From assembly GCA_027624045.1 (NCBI GenBank), contig JAQBUE010000036.1, forward strand, positions 1-35,078: 35,078 nt of DNA, in the 5' to 3' direction. This DNA comes from Acidobacteriota bacterium (GTDB lineage Bacteria; Acidobacteriota; Terriglobia; Bryobacterales; UBA6623). Shown here one piece after another: positions 9,202 to 17,488 of this stretch. Positions within the stretch are counted from its first letter, which is position 1. Each line of letters opens with the position of its first letter. The notes beneath the pieces were generated by a model. It saw only the letters and a program-made list of their open reading frames with translations. It had not been told where the DNA came from and made no database searches. The translations under genes were made by a program, and so were the position numbers.

Positions 9202-9735
9202 ATGGAGAGCTACCCGTTTCGAGCTACAGACCAAGCTCATCGTTACACGGGGATCGACAAGATCCCCGTTTCGATCGTCCTCGACCGCGTTCGCAGCCTC
9301 TACAACGTAGGTGCGTTCTTTCGCTCGGCCGATGCGGCGGGCGTATCGAAACTCTACCTGACCGGGTACACCGGTTATCCTCCCCATCGTGGCATCACCA
9401 AGACCGCGCTGGGAGCCGAAGAACACGTTCCCTGGGAGCACAGTTCCGATCCCATCGCGGTTGTCGACTCGCTCCGGGCGACGGGCCATGAGATCGCGGT
9501 GATTGAGACGCATACGCGTGCGATTGATCTCTACGAGTGGGTTCCGGCCTTTCCAGTCTGCCTGGTGCTGGGAAACGAGGTCGACGGCGTGCTGCCGGAA
9601 ATCAGCGAGCGGGCCGACACGCGCATCCGCATCCCGATGCTGGGCGTGAAGCAATCGCTGAACGTAGCCGTGGCGGGGGGAGTGGTGATGTATGAACTGC
9701 TCCGCAAGTATGCGGCGCTTGTGCGTGCTCGCTAA
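9202..9735 (+). CDS. SpoU/TrmH-family RNA 2'-O-methyltransferase
   Basis: A SPOUT-class methyltransferase that uses S-adenosylmethionine to methylate a ribose 2'-OH in tRNA or rRNA. All three SpoU motifs are visible in the 177-residue product: motif 1 RSLYNVGAFFRSADAAGV, motif 2 CLVLGNEVDGVLPE and motif 3 IPMLGVKQSLNVAVAGGVVMYE, which form the knotted cofactor site. It is a minimal protein without an N-terminal RNA-binding (L30e-like) extension. I chose the ATG at 9202 over the TTG at 9193; neither has a clear Shine-Dalgarno sequence. It lies 38 bp after the M48 gene and may be co-transcribed. The substrate RNA cannot be assigned from sequence. Confidence 0.9.
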   Translation: MESYPFRATDQAHRYTGIDKIPVSIVLDRVRSLYNVGAFFRSADAAGVSKLYLTGYTGYPPHRGITKTALGAEEHVPWEHSSDPIAVVDSLRATGHEIAVIETHTRAIDLYEWVPAFPVCLVLGNEVDGVLPEISERADTRIRIPMLGVKQSLNVAVAGGVVMYELLRKYAALVRAR

Positions 9736-9838
9736 CTGACGACTTCACTACGCGCGCCTTCACTGCCTCGATGGCGGGTGCGGCATATCGCACTGCTGAG
9801 GCCTAATCTGTTGCCGTCCAAAGGGAAGAGTTCTGGAG

Positions 9839-11308
9839 CTACCCAGCCGCAATCTGCAACAGCATCTGCTCGGCGAGCCATTCCGCTTCGCGCTTATTGG
9901 GAACGCTGCGTCCCGCCATAACGTTGCGGCCGGATTGGCGCTGGATCTCGATGTCGTAGTAGGCGTGAGAGTCCTGGGTCATGGTTTTCTGTTGCTGCAT
10001 GCCGATCTTGACGTTGATGTCCTTCACGTCCGAGTAAACGATCTCTTTGACACTTCGGTAACCCAGCGTCGAGCGGATAACCCGGACCTTGCCGTTTTCG
10101 ATGACGACGCGCGTGCTCGCGAACAGGACGTCAACGACGAAGAGCAGCATCAGCAGGCAGACGACCCCGAACACAATCGGAAACAGCAAAGGGACGCCAA
10201 AATAAAACAGTCCCGCCGTAATAGCCGCGAGCAATAGGAAGAAAAACGTGGTCGCGGCCGCCGCGCCCCTGTTGCGGGCGGCGGCAAAGTAATACTCGCT
10301 GCCGCCCAATGCGCTGGGGCGGATTTCGATCGTCGCCTGCTTTGGGTCAAACTCGGGAGCGGAGACCGGCCTGAACCCGTATACGCGCTCCGGGGGAGAC
10401 TCGGGTGAACTGTCCGCGGTCTTGAAAACCGGCGCTTCGAACTGAGTCTGATAGTCGACCCCGGCCAACTCAGCGCCCGCGCTGACCCGCCAGATGATCT
10501 TGTTGTAGCGGTCACTCTCATCGGAAGGGAGGCTGTCATGCGGAATGTTGAACTCGACGGGAAGGTCGAGGCCCTCGCGTCCCCGGTAAAGGTGTTCGGG
10601 GCCCAGGGTGTACGACTCCTCCCAAAGGATGCGCTCACTGCTGGAATTGTTCTTTCCCCGGCTCTCCCGGCGCCGCACGCAATGCAGACTCACTTTGATA
10701 CCTTCGGCCGGCTTCTCGGATAAACGACTCTGAATCGTGCCGCGCAGTTTGCCGCCGATCACGCCCGGCAGCGTATCGAGCTGCAGATACGACGTCCCGA
10801 ACTTGCGGTAGCGGAGCGTCGAGTGAGCCGCCCACCACAGCAACCCCACGCCGATGACCGGAAAGAGCAATCCGACCGCCGCCGCGTAGTTGCCCTTCTC
10901 GATCTCCGCCGGTAGAAAGAAGAGCAGAGGGCAGGAAATGAGATTCCAGAAAATCGCGAAGCCCCAGGAAAACCACATCGTCACCTGACTCGAGCCTTTG
11001 ATACGCCCCGTGGCCCACTCAGCCTTCCACATCCAGGGCTCTTCGGGATGCCGTTGCTCAAGCTCGCCCTCTTCGCGAACTTTCCCTTTTCCCCACAGGG
11101 CGGCGGCGATGAGCCCGAACCCGACGCCGCCAAACACGAGACCAAAGATGCCCAGCATGAGGGTCTGCTGCCAGTCTTGCGGCCCTTCACTGAACTGCTT
11201 GAGAGCGAGATAGCCTGTGACAACACCGACGGCGGCGAACGGCAGCGCGAAGAGAATCAGGCAGCCGGCGCCGCTCTTGAAGTTCGAATCGATGGTTGGA
11301 GCTGGCAT
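9839..11308 (-). CDS. Polytopic membrane protein of unknown function
   Basis: I do not recognise a named family with confidence. The 489-residue protein begins with hydrophobic segments: GCLILFALPFAAVGVVTGYL, a second (LGIFGLVFGGVGFGLIAAAL) after about 20 residues, then two more (WGFAIFWNLISCPLLFFL and VGLLFPVIGVGLLWWAA). A large soluble beta-rich part in the middle (about 190-360) follows, then two or three further membrane segments and a roughly 90-residue C-terminal domain ending in an amphipathic helix. The pattern resembles DUF3592-type membrane proteins, like the gene at 17489-18427. An in-frame ATG at 11377 would add 23 residues. I prefer 11308 because the hydrophobic part follows soon after it. 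It is divergent from the SBBP gene. Confidence 0.7.
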   Translation of the reverse strand: MPAPTIDSNFKSGAGCLILFALPFAAVGVVTGYLALKQFSEGPQDWQQTLMLGIFGLVFGGVGFGLIAAALWGKGKVREEGELEQRHPEEPWMWKAEWATGRIKGSSQVTMWFSWGFAIFWNLISCPLLFFLPAEIEKGNYAAAVGLLFPVIGVGLLWWAAHSTLRYRKFGTSYLQLDTLPGVIGGKLRGTIQSRLSEKPAEGIKVSLHCVRRRESRGKNNSSSERILWEESYTLGPEHLYRGREGLDLPVEFNIPHDSLPSDESDRYNKIIWRVSAGAELAGVDYQTQFEAPVFKTADSSPESPPERVYGFRPVSAPEFDPKQATIEIRPSALGGSEYYFAAARNRGAAAATTFFFLLLAAITAGLFYFGVPLLFPIVFGVVCLLMLLFVVDVLFASTRVVIENGKVRVIRSTLGYRSVKEIVYSDVKDINVKIGMQQQKTMTQDSHAYYDIEIQRQSGRNVMAGRSVPNKREAEWLAEQMLLQIAAG

Positions 11309-11408
11309 TGGGAAAAGGGTCTGGGCTGGTATCCCTACTTCAGTACGATTTCGATGTCCTGAAAAGGGCTGCTCCATCTGCCGGAAAAGAGTATGCTTTT
11401 CTTAGATC

Positions 11409-13688
11409 ATGCCGTTGTTTCGCTTTATCGCGGTTCGGGCGCTCACGCAGAGGCTGCCGGTCTTTCTTGTGGCACTCCTTTCGGCTGCCGCCGCGGTGGG
11501 CCAGTCGCCTGAAGTCGAGTCGCTGCTCGCCAAAGTTCAGGTTCGAGTGCTGCTTCGCGGGCCGGATGGGAGCATCTACCTCGCGGGCTCCACCGAATCG
11601 TCCGATCTGCCGGGCACTGAGGGAACCATGTCGCCAACGCCCGTGATCGTGGGGTGTGCCCCCAATCCGTCTGTCATCAACATCGGCGAGTGCCTTGACG
11701 TATTTGTAGCCAAGCTCGACTCGGCTGGTGAGAACGTCCTGTTCGCCACCTATCTGGGCGGAACCGACTTTGAAACAGCATCTGACCTTTTCGTGGATTC
11801 GGAGGGTAACGTCTACCTTCTCGGCGTGACGCGGTCGGAGGACTTTCCTACCACCTCCACGGCGGTTCAGACGGCACTGGGCGACGGAGATGACTTCTTC
11901 TGGTTTTTTCCGGACGACCTGTTTATTGCCAAGATCAGTTCGGCGGGCGACCAACTCCTCTACTCGACGTACTTAGGTGGTAGCTGGCCCGAGTCAGACG
12001 GAAGGATCGATGTCGATTCCGACGGCCATATCTACGTGACAAGCAGCACAAATTCGCCGGATTTTCCTGTCACGGAAGGCGCTTATCTAACAACCCGGCC
12101 CGATCCGTCGTTCGCCGATCTCCTGGTCGGTGTGCCATCCGTGAGTACGCTTAGCAAAATCGACCCTGCCGCGGAAGTTCTCGTTTATTCAACATACTTG
12201 GATCGACCGGTAGCGGATTTGGCGATCGATCGTCGAGGAGCGGCCGTGCTTGCCGGGCCGCCACGAGTGCTGTATTTCTCCACCACCGGCGCAATCCCGG
12301 AAAAGGGCGAACTCACCCCGCTCGACGCCTTTCTGGCAACACTGAGCCCTGATGGCGCAACTGTGGAGTCAGTAATCGAGTTCGGTGGTTCCGGACTGGA
12401 AACCGTAACCGATGTGGAGCTGGATTCGGATGAGAACGCATGGATCACGGGAGGGATCTCGTCAGCGGACCTGCCTCTGACAAACCCGCTACCCGCTCTC
12501 AGTAAGCCCGAGGGGTTCATCGCGAAGCTTGCTCGCGGCGGTGAGGTGCTCTTTGCAAGCCACATTCCGGGAAGAGGACGCCGCTTGGCGCTGAGCCAAC
12601 TTGGTGAAGCCGTCGTTCTGGGTGAAACCCTCAGGGCAAACGTCCCCACTACTCCCGATGCCTATTTCTCGGGCATGTGCGATACGGAGTTTGGGATGCG
12701 TTTGAGCGCGGACGGAGACCTCCTCTACTCGTCGTACCTGCCGCGATCATTTGCGACAGCGACAAGCTTCCCTTCTTCCGGCGCGGTTGAGTTTCTTTGG
12801 GTTGGACCCGAGCGCCTGGAATCGGTTCGCACGACGGACGAACCGCCTTCGTTCGCGTGCGTAACGCACGGGGCCTCCACGGAACGGATTGACTTCGTTG
12901 ATTCGGCGTTCGTCCCATATGATTTCTCTGATGTTTACCCGTCACAAGCGGCGCTCTCTCCCGGTGCGATCGTTGATCTGCACGGGTTTGGTTGGGGCCC
13001 CCATGAAGCGGTCCCGCTCGAATTGGACGGGAATGGGCGTGTCGCGACGAAACTTGCCGGCGCGCGGGTTCTTTTCGACGGAGTACCGGCTCCTCTGCTC
13101 AGCGTTCAGGATCGGGTGATTCGCGCCATCGTACCTTTCTCGCGGTCGTCCGAGGTCTCGCAAGCGTCCGAAGCACGGATGACCGTGGAGGTCGAAACGG
13201 CCGGGGGGATTACACCTCCGCGCGATGCCTATTGGGCAAGCGCTTCTCCGAAGATCTTTACCTTGGACGGGATCGCCGATGGCCAGGCGGCAGTTCTCAA
13301 CGAAGACGGCTCGCTGAACTCCGCAGCGAACCCGGCACGGAAGGGTTCGATCATAGCCATCTTTGCGACAGGCGCGGGGACCACCGATCCGCCCTCTGTT
13401 GATGGCGCGATCACGCCGATCGGCGGCCCGTTCCCGCGCCTCAGTCAACCTGTCGCAGTGTGGCTCGGGTCTTACAGATCCGTGTTCAACGCGTCACCCC
13501 TGGCGGAAGCGGAAGTTCTCTACGCCGGGGCCGCACCCGGACTTGTAGCCGGCGGCGTACAGGTAAACGCAAGAATCCCTCAGAATGCCCCGTCGGGTTC
13601 GAGGGTACGCATCCATTTGCAGGTCGGCTTTGACCTCGGCGTCGGCGTGTTTGAATCCGCCAGCGCGCCTACGATCGCCATCGAGTAA
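11409..13688 (+). CDS. Secreted SBBP-repeat beta-propeller protein with C-terminal TIGR03437-type domain
   Basis: A 759-residue exported protein with a signal peptide (VFLVALLSAAAAVGQS). The first two thirds contain SBBP repeats, recognisable by the recurring pattern ATYLGG or YSTYLGG followed about 20 residues later by D-S-x-G-N-V/H-I-Y and xSxDFPxT. From about residue 515 (SPGAIVDLHGFGWGP) to the end lies the Ig-like domain of the TIGR03437 family, with the typical segments GVPAPLL, VIRAIVPF, AAVLNEDGSLN, IAIFATGAG and VQVNARIPQ. Both families are strongly expanded in Solibacter-like Acidobacteriota, where their function is unknown; surface or extracellular binding is inferred. The ATG at 11409 is preceded by only a weak ribosome-binding site. 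Confidence 0.88.
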   Translation: MPLFRFIAVRALTQRLPVFLVALLSAAAAVGQSPEVESLLAKVQVRVLLRGPDGSIYLAGSTESSDLPGTEGTMSPTPVIVGCAPNPSVINIGECLDVFVAKLDSAGENVLFATYLGGTDFETASDLFVDSEGNVYLLGVTRSEDFPTTSTAVQTALGDGDDFFWFFPDDLFIAKISSAGDQLLYSTYLGGSWPESDGRIDVDSDGHIYVTSSTNSPDFPVTEGAYLTTRPDPSFADLLVGVPSVSTLSKIDPAAEVLVYSTYLDRPVADLAIDRRGAAVLAGPPRVLYFSTTGAIPEKGELTPLDAFLATLSPDGATVESVIEFGGSGLETVTDVELDSDENAWITGGISSADLPLTNPLPALSKPEGFIAKLARGGEVLFASHIPGRGRRLALSQLGEAVVLGETLRANVPTTPDAYFSGMCDTEFGMRLSADGDLLYSSYLPRSFATATSFPSSGAVEFLWVGPERLESVRTTDEPPSFACVTHGASTERIDFVDSAFVPYDFSDVYPSQAALSPGAIVDLHGFGWGPHEAVPLELDGNGRVATKLAGARVLFDGVPAPLLSVQDRVIRAIVPFSRSSEVSQASEARMTVEVETAGGITPPRDAYWASASPKIFTLDGIADGQAAVLNEDGSLNSAANPARKGSIIAIFATGAGTTDPPSVDGAITPIGGPFPRLSQPVAVWLGSYRSVFNASPLAEAEVLYAGAAPGLVAGGVQVNARIPQNAPSGSRVRIHLQVGFDLGVGVFESASAPTIAIE

Positions 13689-13690
13689 TC

Positions 13691-15292
13691 CTAGCGCCGC
13701 AGATCCTTCAGGACGCGATTGGCGGCGTTGTAGCCGGCGGCGCCGATGACGCCTCCGCCGGGGTGGGTGCCGGAGCCGCACAGGTACAGTCCACGAATCG
13801 GCGTTGCGTAGCGGGCCCAGCCCATCACGGGGCGGCTGAAGAACATCTGGTCCGGGCTCATCGCGCCATGAAAAATATTGCCGCCGGTGATGCCGTAGAT
13901 GCGCTCGATGTCGAGCGGCGTCAGGACCTGGCGGTGAAGGACGATGTCTCGGATGTTGGGCGCGTGCTCGGCGATGCAGTCGATGACGCGGTCAGCGAAG
14001 CTTTCGCGCAGGTCGTCCCACGTGCCCTCACGCAAGGTGTAGGGCGCATACTGCACGAACACTCCCATGATGTGCTTGCCGGGGGGCGCGAGCGATGGAT
14101 CGTAGACCGTCGGCAGCGTCATCTCGATAATGGGGCGCTCGGAGGGCCGCCCGTACTTGGCATCGTCCCAGGCTCGCTCCATATATTCGATGGTGGGGCA
14201 GATGTGCATCGTGGCCCCATGGTGCGGACCCGCCGCCTGTGCGGATGCGCTGGGGGCCGCGCTGAAGTGCGGTAGCCCATCCAGCGCCAGGTTGATCTTG
14301 AGCGACGTTCCCTCCGAGCGATAGTTCTCGATCGCGCGGCGAAACTCAGGGTCGAGATCGCCCGGCTCGACCATCGCGAGAAACGTCCGCTTCGGATCAG
14401 CATTCGACAGCACGCAGCGTGACCGAATCTCTTCGCCGCCCGCAAGCACCACACCCTGCGCTTCGCCGCTCCGGACGAGCACACACTCGACTGAGACCTC
14501 GCTGCGGATCTCCGTGCCGCGGCTCCGCGCGCAATCAGCCATCGCCTGCGTCACGGCCCCCATGCCGCCGCGCGCGAAGCCCCACAGCCCGCGTACACCG
14601 CCCACGCCGCCCATGTAGTGATGGAGCAGCACGTACGCCGTCCCGGGCGACATCGGCCCGCCGTTCGCGCCGATGACTCCATCCGTTGCCAGCGTCGCCA
14701 GCATCGCTTCCGATTCGAACCACTCGCTTAGAAACTCATGCGCGCTCTGAGAGAAGATCTTGACGAGGCCGTTCCAGGTTGCGCGGTCAACGTTACGGAA
14801 CCGTCCCGCCAGCTTGAGGGTATCGAGAAAGTCTGTGAGCGAGCCCGGTGGAACGTCGGGCGGCGTTACGAACAGTAGTGGCTCGACCAAACGCGCCAGG
14901 CGGTCAACGTGTTCGCAATAGCGCGGATAGGCCGTGGCGTCTTTGGTCGAAAATCGCGCGATTTCCTCCACGGTCCGCTGCTGGTCCTGCCACATCGTGA
15001 GCGTTCGCCCGTCGGGGTAGAGCGAGAAGAAGGCCGGGTCCTTCGGGTCGACGTGGTAGCCAAAGCGGTGCAGTTCCAGTTCGTCGACGATCCGCTGCTG
15101 GAGCAAGCTCACCAGATACGCCGCCGTCGACACGCGAAAGCCCGGAAAGACTTCTTCGGTGACGCACGCGCCGCCCACCAGCGCGCGGCGCTCAAGCACC
15201 AATACGCGCAGTCCCCGGCCGGCCAGCACAGCCGCTGACACTAAACCGTTATGGCCGGCGCCGATGATGATTGCGTCATAGCGGTTCGTCAT
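13691..15292 (-). CDS. FAD-dependent oxidoreductase, PYROXD2/CrtI (phytoene desaturase-like) family
   Basis: A flavoprotein of the amine oxidase/phytoene desaturase fold, probably acting on a hydrophobic or polyene-like substrate, though no carotenoid genes are nearby. Starting at the ATG at 15292 (533 residues), the N-terminus goes straight into the FAD-binding Rossmann motif DAIIIGAGHNGLVSAA, followed by VLERRALVGGACVTEE, the second dinucleotide contact typical of CrtI relatives. The middle contains GGPMSPGTAYVLLHHYMGG and FARGGMGAVTQAMA, and the end has GLYLCGSGTHPGGGVIGAAG, the conserved C-terminal FAD motif. The arrangement and length match PYROXD2-like proteins rather than true carotenoid desaturases. 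A 13-codon longer frame exists, but the ATG fits the fold. It converges tightly with the SBBP gene: stop codons are 2 bp apart. Confidence 0.87.
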   Translation of the reverse strand: MTNRYDAIIIGAGHNGLVSAAVLAGRGLRVLVLERRALVGGACVTEEVFPGFRVSTAAYLVSLLQQRIVDELELHRFGYHVDPKDPAFFSLYPDGRTLTMWQDQQRTVEEIARFSTKDATAYPRYCEHVDRLARLVEPLLFVTPPDVPPGSLTDFLDTLKLAGRFRNVDRATWNGLVKIFSQSAHEFLSEWFESEAMLATLATDGVIGANGGPMSPGTAYVLLHHYMGGVGGVRGLWGFARGGMGAVTQAMADCARSRGTEIRSEVSVECVLVRSGEAQGVVLAGGEEIRSRCVLSNADPKRTFLAMVEPGDLDPEFRRAIENYRSEGTSLKINLALDGLPHFSAAPSASAQAAGPHHGATMHICPTIEYMERAWDDAKYGRPSERPIIEMTLPTVYDPSLAPPGKHIMGVFVQYAPYTLREGTWDDLRESFADRVIDCIAEHAPNIRDIVLHRQVLTPLDIERIYGITGGNIFHGAMSPDQMFFSRPVMGWARYATPIRGLYLCGSGTHPGGGVIGAAGYNAANRVLKDLRR

Positions 15293-15436
15293 ATTGAGGG
15301 AAGAACTCCGGCCGACGAGCGGGGCTCGCACCCGTGGCGCCGCGGAGGCTTTCTTGACTTTATCGCTATGGGTATGCGATTGTTGCCTATTCCTCTAGTG
15401 GCAGGCCGCTGGGGAGGGACGGATGTCGCTTCGCGT

Positions 15437-16222
15437 ATGCCTTCAGGTCGAAAACTGTACCTGAGATTTGACAGTACTCTTTCGAGTGTTGAGGCGGCGG
15501 AAATTATCGTTCAGAAGCTGGCGAAAGATCACGGACTCGACGACGACGTGATCGAGCAGCTCTCGGTGGCGGTCCGTGAAATTACAGTAAACGCGGTTAC
15601 CCATGGGAACGGGTACAGCAAGGAGAAATCGGTCTATTTTTCGATAGTTACAAGCCCAACTCAAATTTCCATCACGATCCGGGATGAAGGCAAAGGGTTC
15701 AACCCTGATGCCGTTCCGGACCCCACGGCCGGAGACAACCTTTTGAAGAACTCGGGCCGAGGGCTGCTGCTCTCGCGGGCATTCGTCGACGAAATTAGTT
15801 TTCGTCCCGCATCACCGCACGGCACAGAAGTTATGATGGTGAAGAAGATAGCGCAAACATTGAGCGAGAAGGAGGAGGAAGTGAGTCTAGCAACCAACGT
15901 TCGTGACGTGGATGGCGTTACGGTGGTCGATTTAAGCGGACGCATCACACTAGGTGAAGGGTCCGGCAAGCTTCGTGATACGGTCAGGGAAATTCTCGGC
16001 AAGGGACAGAAGAAGATTGTGCTGAACCTCGGAGATGTCGGCTACATCGACAGCTCGGGTCTCGGCGAGCTCGTATCCAGCTACACCACAGCCTCGAATC
16101 AGGGCGCCAAAGTGAAGCTGGTCAACCTGCAACAGAAGGTGAGCGATCTGCTTCAGATCACCAAACTCTATACCGTGTTCGAGACGTTTGAGTCCGAGCC
16201 CGAAGCCCTTCTGAGCTTCTGA
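15437..16222 (+). CDS. Fused anti-sigma serine kinase (RsbW-like) and STAS anti-anti-sigma factor (RsbV-like)
   Basis: One frame encodes two normally separate partner-switching proteins. Residues about 5-136 form an RsbW-type GHKL kinase: N-box QLSVAVREITVNAVTHGNG (41-59), ATP-binding IRDEGKGFNP (81-90) and the lid GRGLLLSRAF (108-117). After a short charged linker (SEKEEE) a complete STAS domain follows (about 150-261) with the phosphoacceptor motif YIDSSGLGE; Ser206 aligns with SpoIIAA Ser58. In standard systems the kinase binds a sigma factor and phosphorylates the STAS protein; here both lie in one chain. A strong internal ribosome-binding site and an in-frame GTG at 15881 suggest that the STAS part is also made alone. 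The N-terminus is uncertain: in-frame ATGs at 15368, 15374 and 15437 exist, and I chose the last because it sits just before the kinase fold. Confidence 0.82.
   Translation: MPSGRKLYLRFDSTLSSVEAAEIIVQKLAKDHGLDDDVIEQLSVAVREITVNAVTHGNGYSKEKSVYFSIVTSPTQISITIRDEGKGFNPDAVPDPTAGDNLLKNSGRGLLLSRAFVDEISFRPASPHGTEVMMVKKIAQTLSEKEEEVSLATNVRDVDGVTVVDLSGRITLGEGSGKLRDTVREILGKGQKKIVLNLGDVGYIDSSGLGELVSSYTTASNQGAKVKLVNLQQKVSDLLQITKLYTVFETFESEPEALLSF
15870..15883 (+). promoter_or_regulatory. Internal Shine-Dalgarno and GTG start for a free STAS protein
   Basis: Inside the kinase-STAS frame, a purine-rich AAGGAGGAGGAA lies directly before an in-frame GTG at 15881. The first AGGAGG is five bases upstream, a good spacing. 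Initiation here would give a 113-residue STAS protein (15881-16222) starting where stand-alone anti-sigma factor antagonists start. The codons also encode the linker KEEE, so chance cannot be excluded. Confidence 0.6.
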
Positions 16223-16329
16223 CAGCCAGCCGCCGCGCTATAAGTCCTGAGTTGTCCGCTCTTGAAACGGGCGGCAGCTCCGGGCGGCGGCTTTCACGCT
16301 GTCAGCCGCTGAGCCCCTACCGCCACCCC

Positions 16330-16923
16330 CTAAAAGAGAAGCGAAAACGTCGACGAGTACTCGACGTTATGGAGCCTTCCAGAGGCATCCGGAAGCTTGA
16401 ACGGCTTCCCTGTCACATGGTCGCGCACATCGAAGCGCAGACCAAACTTGTCAGTCAGCTTGAACTTCAGTCCGCCGCCATAGTTGTAGCCGAACTTATT
16501 GTCGCCGCCGCCCGATAGCGACGAGGCCCCTGGCGGGAAGAACACTGACACACCGACCCCGGCGGTAGCGAAGGGCCGCACCACCGTACCCTCGGGCGTG
16601 GCATGCGCCACGAAGTTGTAATACATGTTCTGGACCGTCATGCCCCGTGCTGGCTGATCGCCAATCTTTAGCGACGAGCGCTGGTAAGCGTAGCTGAATT
16701 CGTGTCCCAGGAACACCCAGCTATTCGTCACCCAGCGCGCCCCGATCCGAACTCCGTCCCCGAGTCCGGCCGGAGTCGTGCCGGCTTCGAACGATGTGAG
16801 CGAGCCGATGCCGCTGGAATTGAGCACCGACCGGCCCACCGTCAGCCCAAGCTCGGCTGATTGCGCCGAGGCCGTTGCGGCACTGACAGCACAAAGAACG
16901 ATCGCGGCAAACCATTTCACCAT
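16330..16923 (-). CDS. Outer-membrane beta-barrel protein (OmpA-barrel-like)
   Basis: A 197-residue exported protein. The ATG at 16923 has GGAG five bases upstream and begins a signal peptide ending in ATASAQ; a longer frame adds ten residues without support. The mature part has alternating hydrophobic/aromatic strands (WVFLGHEFSYAYQ, MYYNFVAHA, VRPFATAGVGVSVFF, FGYNYGGGLKFKL, FGLRFDVRDHV) and ends in STFSLLF, with the C-terminal phenylalanine typical of BAM-inserted barrels. About eight strands fit an OmpA/OmpW-size barrel. No ligand or pore function can be inferred. It is convergent with the kinase-STAS gene. Confidence 0.78.
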   Translation of the reverse strand: MVKWFAAIVLCAVSAATASAQSAELGLTVGRSVLNSSGIGSLTSFEAGTTPAGLGDGVRIGARWVTNSWVFLGHEFSYAYQRSSLKIGDQPARGMTVQNMYYNFVAHATPEGTVVRPFATAGVGVSVFFPPGASSLSGGGDNKFGYNYGGGLKFKLTDKFGLRFDVRDHVTGKPFKLPDASGRLHNVEYSSTFSLLF

Positions 16924-17002
16924 TCGCACTCCATTCGCCCCATACTCCTTCACAAAGAAGACCTGCTAGGATCGACGGACCTCGCAGCCGCCCGGTTGCA
17001 TG

Positions 17003-17383
17003 TCAGGCGTCCGAATAGTGAACAAATTCGATCACATGGCCGTCCGGGTCCTGACAGAACACCTGCTCCATGCCCAAGTCGCGGTTGCCGCCTTCGCGGA
17101 ACTCGACTCCGGCCTCGGCGAGACGTCCGCGCACGGCCTCGATGTCCCGAACCTCGAGCGCGACGTGGTCGGAACGGCTGATGCGGGGCCGTACGTCCGG
17201 TTCCGGTTCGCTGGCTTGAATCAAGTGGAGCTGGCGATCGGCGAGCGCATACCAAGCTCCCGGAAAGCGAAAGGAGGGCCTTTCGATCTCGGCAAGCCCC
17301 AAGACTTCGCCGAAAAACTTCCGAGATCGTTCGAGGTTGCGAATCGCGAATGATACGTGATGGAGCTTCACTAGATCGATCAT
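17003..17383 (-). CDS. VOC superfamily protein (glyoxalase/dioxygenase fold)
   Basis: A 126-residue single VOC domain of two beta-alpha-beta-beta-beta modules. The first metal-ligand region is LHHVSFAIRNLERSRKFFGE, the second SDHVALEVRD, and the C-terminal FCQDPDGHVIEFVHY motif carries the final acidic ligand. Members include lactoylglutathione lyase, fosfomycin resistance enzymes, methylmalonyl-CoA epimerase and dioxygenases; nothing here allows a choice. The ATG at 17383 has GGAG five bases upstream. The nearest genes on the strand are an outer-membrane protein and a DUF3592-like membrane protein, so context is uninformative. Confidence 0.85.
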   Translation of the reverse strand: MIDLVKLHHVSFAIRNLERSRKFFGEVLGLAEIERPSFRFPGAWYALADRQLHLIQASEPEPDVRPRISRSDHVALEVRDIEAVRGRLAEAGVEFREGGNRDLGMEQVFCQDPDGHVIEFVHYSDA

Positions 17384-17488
17384 GAGTACTCCGCTTGCCT
17401 TGCCTGAAACGGTTGAATAGGGGCGTTCATTTCGTAAGACACGTTTGCAAGTTTCCTGCCTTCAGCGGTCCAGCTCAGCCCGCGTGGT

